Assembly (NCBI GenBank): GCA_023091665.1
Contig: JALJCQ010000041.1
Location: 153,864 to 217,863 of the forward strand
DNA from: Pythium myriotylum
Lineage: Eukaryota > Oomycota > Peronosporomycetes > Pythiales > Pythiaceae
Direction: 5' to 3'
DNA: 64,000 bases
Shown here in pieces: positions 60,035 to 64,000 of this stretch; position 1 is the stretch's first letter, and every line of letters begins with the position of its first letter. The translations under genes and the position numbers were made by a program. The notes beneath the pieces are model-generated. The model searched no databases, was not told the origin of the DNA, and saw only the letters and a program-made list of their open reading frames with translations.

Positions 60035-60454
60035 GAAGACGCGAGAATGGAAGTGAGACCCTCCGCCTCACGGTGTGTGAGGAAAAAGTCAGGTGCTTTC
60101 TCACAATCGTCGTGGTTTCAGCAAGTTCCATAAACTCGCGACTCTGAACTCACAAGTGATCCGAAGTGGATTGCTCGAGAGTTCAGAATCGTGATGCTCA
60201 AGACTTCGCTGATTTTTGTTGAACCTTCCATACGAAGATTCTACCTATCGAACTTTGGTACAACTTCGGCTCCGTCACTCGTCTCCAGTCAGGATGGAAT
60301 CCTAGCTATCCAACTCCTGATTAGTGGGCCCCGATCATCCGCAAATCACCACGCAGGACATTTCGATGGTGAGTAAGTATGCACTATGGAAATTTGACGT
60401 CAAACATGTTCATGCTCCCAGACACGATTTTCACCTTCAGGACAGCGTGATAGA
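60035..60454. other. Intergenic, nothing recognised
   Basis: 420 bases upstream of the ankyrin kinase; no gene was seen. Confidence 0.45.
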
Positions 60455-60800
60455 TCCAGACGCAGTCGGCGCATTTCTGTCGACGTCTTTAGCCTTCGGC
60501 TTCTCGTCGTGAGACCGAGCGCTGTAGTAGACGGTGGCACCAGACAATCCGTCCTCCTCAGCCTCTGCTGTCGAAGATGATGTCTCTCTCGCAGGTGCGA
60601 CTCATAGTGGTCCAACCGAATGAAGACGTACGATTACCTACCTGCGTGTCTGCACGACTCTCGCCGACTCGCATCGGAGATGAAAAGGTGCGGCGACTCC
60701 GGAGCAATGTCCACTTCTGCAACTTCATTCTTAGACATGAGAAGGCGCGTCGAATCTCCAGTCGGCGCACCTTGCGAGTCGATTCTCACTCTACTGTATC
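60455..60800 (-). pseudogene. Fragment of ankyrin-kinase C-terminal tail
   Basis: On the minus strand it reads DSQGAPTGDSTRLLMSKNEVAEVDIAPESPHLFISDASRRES and, in another frame, DGLSGATVYYSA-SHDEKPKA. Both are parts of the tail found in the genes at 47374, 55286 and 3. The frame is broken between them and no kinase domain remains. The longest quoted part is given only to identify the tail; key marks are EVDIAPES and LFISDAS. Confidence 0.75.
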
Positions 60801-61425
60801 CAAAGAGATACGTCTGGTAGCGATGCCCGTTTTCAGGAGATGAAAACAACGTTTTGCAGTCCAACTGCTTATATTGTGCGTTTCTAACAAAATTTCCGTC
60901 CAGGCTTCAAACAATCGTGCGACACAAATCGTCCGCCAATCTTGAATGCGCACCACACGATCTCGCTCATTTACCTCCAGGGGCGATGGAGGATGGTGTT
61001 TGGGCTTGCATGTTCCCGCGTCGGCCCGTGGCGTCGAGAGAAGAGACCTTCAACTTGGTCACTAAGATCCTCGTGGCCCCGTTAAAGTGGCCTATATCTG
61101 GATGCATTTCAGCCAATAGAAATCAAGCCATTGATTCGTCTGGCCGTGCGAGATTATTTATTGGCAAATTTGGGTGAAATCCACAATAGGGGTAGCCAAA
61201 CCCCACGGAACGAGCCAAAAATATTTTTTTCTGTAACACTTTCTGGAACAATTTTTCAAATTATCGACGCTGATTGGCCAGAAAAATTTGGGCTTTCCGC
61301 GGCAAAAATCGCCGCAGTTTGAAGCATTTTTTTTTTCATCACGCAGCAAGGGACTGTCGGCAGCATGGAGCCTCCGGAAACGAGCCCGGCACACAGCGCG
61401 CTGAGCACCATACAGGGCCTGCCGT
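60801..61425. other. Subtelomeric region left of the LINE insertion
   Basis: No gene was recognised. AT-rich around 61200-61340; contains the left candidate inverted-repeat end at about 61188 and the first copy of the 16-base target-site repeat (61410-61425). Confidence 0.45.
61410..61425 (+). repeat. Left 16-bp target-site duplication
   Basis: ATACAGGGCCTGCCGT, repeated exactly at 63072-63087 directly after the poly(A) tail of the LINE. Confidence 0.8.
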
Positions 61426-63029
61426 CGCCAAGACCAGCGCCATCTATGCAGACGTCAGGGCCTGGGGGAAAGCAGTCGTGTTCATGTCGGCCCAAGGCTC
61501 CAGCAAAGCCCAAGATGACCTCTGTACTCTTCGCCAAGCACAGGAAGGCGCCGTGATTCTGGCAGGTCACCCACTGCTCCACCATGGCCCGACGCTCCTG
61601 CGCCCAGCCCGAATGTACAGCCGCGACCGAACTCGTTCCGACCTCGCCGCCGGCTTACGCAGCGCGACCAGTATCAAAAATCGACGGGCGCGCGCGCTCA
61701 CGATGCTCATCGAGCGACTCACCAGGATGCGCGACCGAGACCCGATGCTGCAAGCTGCGCTTCGAGACCGCCGTCCACGAGAGATTCAAGACCGAGCGGA
61801 AGGTGAGACCGACTATCAAGCCATCTTTCGCTACCAATTGACGCTCGGCTTGCTTAATCTGCGCGACAAGAACGGCCGCACAATGCCATGCCGGCATGAC
61901 TCGTGCGACTGCGCTGCAGAGGACATGTCTGTAGGAACCGACGTACCAGTGCTCGCCCGCGACATTCGCCTCGAACTCGCCCACACACTCGATGATTGGG
62001 AAGTACTCGACAAGGCCAAGATCACGGCGTGGCGGATTTTCCAAGCGGTCATTCCTCACCAACTATGGCTGAAGCGCAACGCAGCGGCATTTCAAGACTC
62101 CAAGGAAACGGCGATCGGCAATGTCGCCACAGTGTGGGCAACGGCCTCGCGGCAACTCGCGGCACTGGCGGCAGTCAAGAAACGGGATGGCACCTCGTAT
62201 GCCCAAGGCAGAGCCCTCGATTTGATTCGCGCAGCTCTCGACACCGACGTCGAAGGTGAGCACGCCGCGCCGATTGAAGTCCGACTGTACTACGACGGCG
62301 GCGCCCGAGGCAACCCGGGTCCAAGCGGAGCCGGCAGCCTTCTGCTCGAACGCGCACGTCCCGCGGGAGAATGGAGCTTGGTCTGGTGGGCCGCGGCATA
62401 CCTCGGCGCCTGCGGCACGAACAATTTGGCGGAACATACGGCACTGATGCAAGGGCTCGCGGAAGCCGCCCGACGTTATCGACAGCTCCGAGTGAAGATT
62501 TCAGTGGTTGGGGACAGCATGCTTGCGACCCGCCAACTACGGCACCAAGCCAGGACGCGCAACGACCGATTCCGAAGTCTCATAACCCGATCCCGAACAG
62601 CGCTCCTCCAACTCTATGACTACGACTTCCACCATACGCTTCGAGCCGGCAACAAAGCCGCCGACTGGCTTGCAAACCTTGCGATGGACAAGACCCACAC
62701 GAGCACGAGCTTGACGACGGACGCTGCAACGGCGCGCGAGGTCAGAGCCCAACGCTACCCACGGATTGATGCCGACACAACTCATGCTTGGATGCCGACG
62801 TCCCACGGGGATTTGTTGACGATCATTTCGATGGTCGCCCAAACTCACGATCCTCACCCTACGACGTCCCGCCAGAAAAGACCACGGCCTATTGCCCTGC
62901 GACCATCACAACGACACCGCCGCGCTCCACCAGCTACATGAGCGAATGGACTTAGTGCGTTCAGATGAGTAGAATTATGTCGGTTAGTGCGGGGGCCCCA
63001 CCAACTAAGTGAATGTGACTCTACTCCCC

Positions 63030-63060
<31 letters not shown>

Positions 63061-63071
63061 AAAAAAAGAAA
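61426..63071 (+). mobile_element. 5'-truncated LINE with RNase H and poly(A) tail
   Basis: The frame open to 62941 carries the C-terminal part of a LINE ORF2: the WLKRNAAAF segment upstream of a typical RNase H domain (YYDGGARGNPGPSGAG near 62285, NNLAEHTALMQGL, VVGDSMLATRQL, AGNKAADWLANLAMD), with all acidic catalytic positions kept. The reverse transcriptase is missing, as expected from 5' truncation at 61426. After the stop come C25 (63026-63050) and A17 plus a few A (63051-63072), then the target-site repeat. The ORF start at 61274 lies outside the insertion and is fortuitous. The element is not autonomous. Confidence 0.85.
63026..63067. repeat. C25 run followed by A17
   Basis: The 3' end of the LINE insertion: 25 C then 17 A. 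Confidence 0.85.
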
Positions 63072-63087
63072 ATACAGGGCCTGCCGT
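63072..63087 (+). repeat. Right 16-bp target-site duplication
   Basis: Second copy of ATACAGGGCCTGCCGT. Confidence 0.8.
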
Positions 63088-63503
63088 GGGTTCCCCCTCT
63101 TCGTGCTTTCGCTCGGAGGCTGTGCAGTGCCGCACTTCCTCCATCGGGAGTTGCTTTGAACTCGCGTGGGGACGCCAAATCAATGCAAAAACTGGTTGGC
63201 CAAAATATAGAACTCTCTATTCCAAGCGAAAAAAGAAATTCCGGCGTTCCGTCGAGTTTGGCTAAGCCTAATATCCCCGCCATAAACAAAAAATAGTATG
63301 CCGTCAAAACGAACTCAATACCAGTGTGTAGAAAGTTTGATCAAAACACCAACCACATGTCATTTGTTCGTATCGGGCAGCTTGCTTGGTGTGTGTGGGC
63401 GTGTGTGTACCAAGTGGGAGACGTGTGGGGTGCGAATTGAGTGTGGTAGACACTTTTGTGTGGGGTGAGACACAGTCTGGCGAGCCTCGGTCACAAATGA
63501 CGA
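63088..63503. other. Subtelomeric sequence, nothing coding recognised
   Basis: Contains the right candidate inverted-repeat end at about 63240-63275 and GT-rich sequence (63385-63470). Confidence 0.45.
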
Positions 63504-63610
63504 AGGGTTTAGGTTTTAGGTTTTAGGTTTTAGGTTTTAGGTTTTAGGTTTTAGGTTTTAGGTTTTAGGGTTTAGGGTTTAGGGTTTAGGGTTTAGGGTT
63601 TAGGGTTTAG
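63504..63610 (+). repeat. Internal telomere-like block with TTTTAGG variant repeats
   Basis: One TTTAGG, then eight units of the variant TTTTAGG, then about five canonical TTTAGGG units and a partial one. Confidence 0.95.
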
Positions 63611-63807
63611 TCGTGCTGAGTGGAAAATTGAAAACTGAGGAAGACCGCCGACCTCGCCCCCGGGTGCCTACGCTAAAGTCCTACGCTAGAGTCCTACGCT
63701 TCTGGGTTCTAGGGCTGGACAGGAACTTGAGTGTTCTGGGTCTGCGTGTCTGTGCTGCTGGGGTCTTGAGACACGTGAGAATATTCGACGTCCTGGGTTG
63801 AACATTC
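63611..63807. other. Unique 197-base spacer inside telomeric repeats
   Basis: A non-repetitive interruption; it has three tandem copies of a GTCCTACGCTA-like unit near 63665-63700. No gene was seen. Confidence 0.6.
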
Positions 63808-64000
63808 TAGGGTTTAGGGTTTAGGGTTTAGGGTTTAGGGTTTAGGGTTTAGGGTTTAGGGTTTAGGGTTTAGGGTTTAGGGTTTAGGGTTTAGGGTTTA
63901 GGGTTTAGGGTTTAGGGTTTAGGGTTTAGGGTTTAGGGTTTAGGGTTTAGGGTTTAGGGTTTAGGGTTTAGGGTTTAGGGTTTAGGGTTTAGGGTTTAGG
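63808..64000 (+). repeat. Telomere, (TTTAGGG)n
   Basis: About 27 perfect TTTAGGG units running to the window end, G-rich strand outward. This is the telomere type known from oomycetes and most plants. Confidence 0.97.

Noticed and set aside
61274..61425. The first 50 codons of the LINE-containing frame as part of a gene
   Set aside because: The target-site repeat shows that the element begins at 61426; the upstream in-frame stretch is fortuitous.
1..64000. tRNA or rRNA genes
   Set aside because: No cloverleaf with the usual TTCRANNC box or rRNA core sequence was noticed on reading; a tRNAscan run would settle it.

Overview
The window looks like the right-hand end of an oomycete chromosome, probably from the Pythium/Phytophthora side. 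The last 193 bases are a (TTTAGGG)n array with its G-rich strand running outward, as expected at a telomere. Introns are few and short (about 60-80 nt, GT-AG). Many genes have the oomycete Inr-FPR core promoter (YCATTYYNCAWTTT type) just upstream of the start. The gene content also fits: ankyrin/TKL kinases, M96-like bZIP-type proteins, WRKY19-like zinc-finger repeats and a Crinkler relic. The species cannot be fixed from sequence alone.

Bases 1-2276 hold the 3' part of an ankyrin-pseudokinase-kinase gene. Bases 2337-43089 are dominated by aldo/keto reductases resembling voltage-gated K+ channel beta subunits (AKR6/Kv-beta type). There are 14 loci: 10 intact, 2 with a single frameshift and 2 decayed. 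A real voltage-gated K+ channel alpha subunit gene (13400-14882, four exons) sits inside this array. The array also holds a short-chain dehydrogenase, five M96-like bZIP-type genes or relics (three intact), LINE retrotransposon pieces and a broken Crinkler gene. Two recent inverted duplications shape it. One has 2.2 kb arms (16930-19156 and 24400-26622) around a LINE and an M96-like relic. The other has 1.5 kb arms (35845-37366 and 41564-43085), with a third copy of the same reductase between them.

Bases 44768-47373 contain poorly coding sequence, a strong hairpin and a WRKY19-like zinc-finger gene. Bases 47374-60034 form a subtelomeric signalling cluster. Two large genes on the minus strand encode ankyrin repeats, then a pseudokinase, then an apparently active TKL kinase. 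Between them, on the plus strand, lies a protein with an N-terminal helical region and a C-terminal pseudokinase, an architecture like MLKL. The two ankyrin kinases share a nearly identical 1.2 kb 3' segment although the rest has diverged, which points to gene conversion.

Bases 60035-64000 are subtelomeric: a kinase-tail relic, a LINE 3' fragment with a poly(A) tail and 16-bp target-site duplications, possibly nested in an older inverted-repeat element, then an internal telomere-like block containing the variant TTTTAGG, and the terminal telomere.

The two themes worth following are a Kv alpha gene physically linked to an amplified Kv-beta-like family, and a RIPK/MLKL-like arrangement of kinases and pseudokinase next to the telomere. 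Both functional readings are inference; the gene structures themselves are visible in the sequence.
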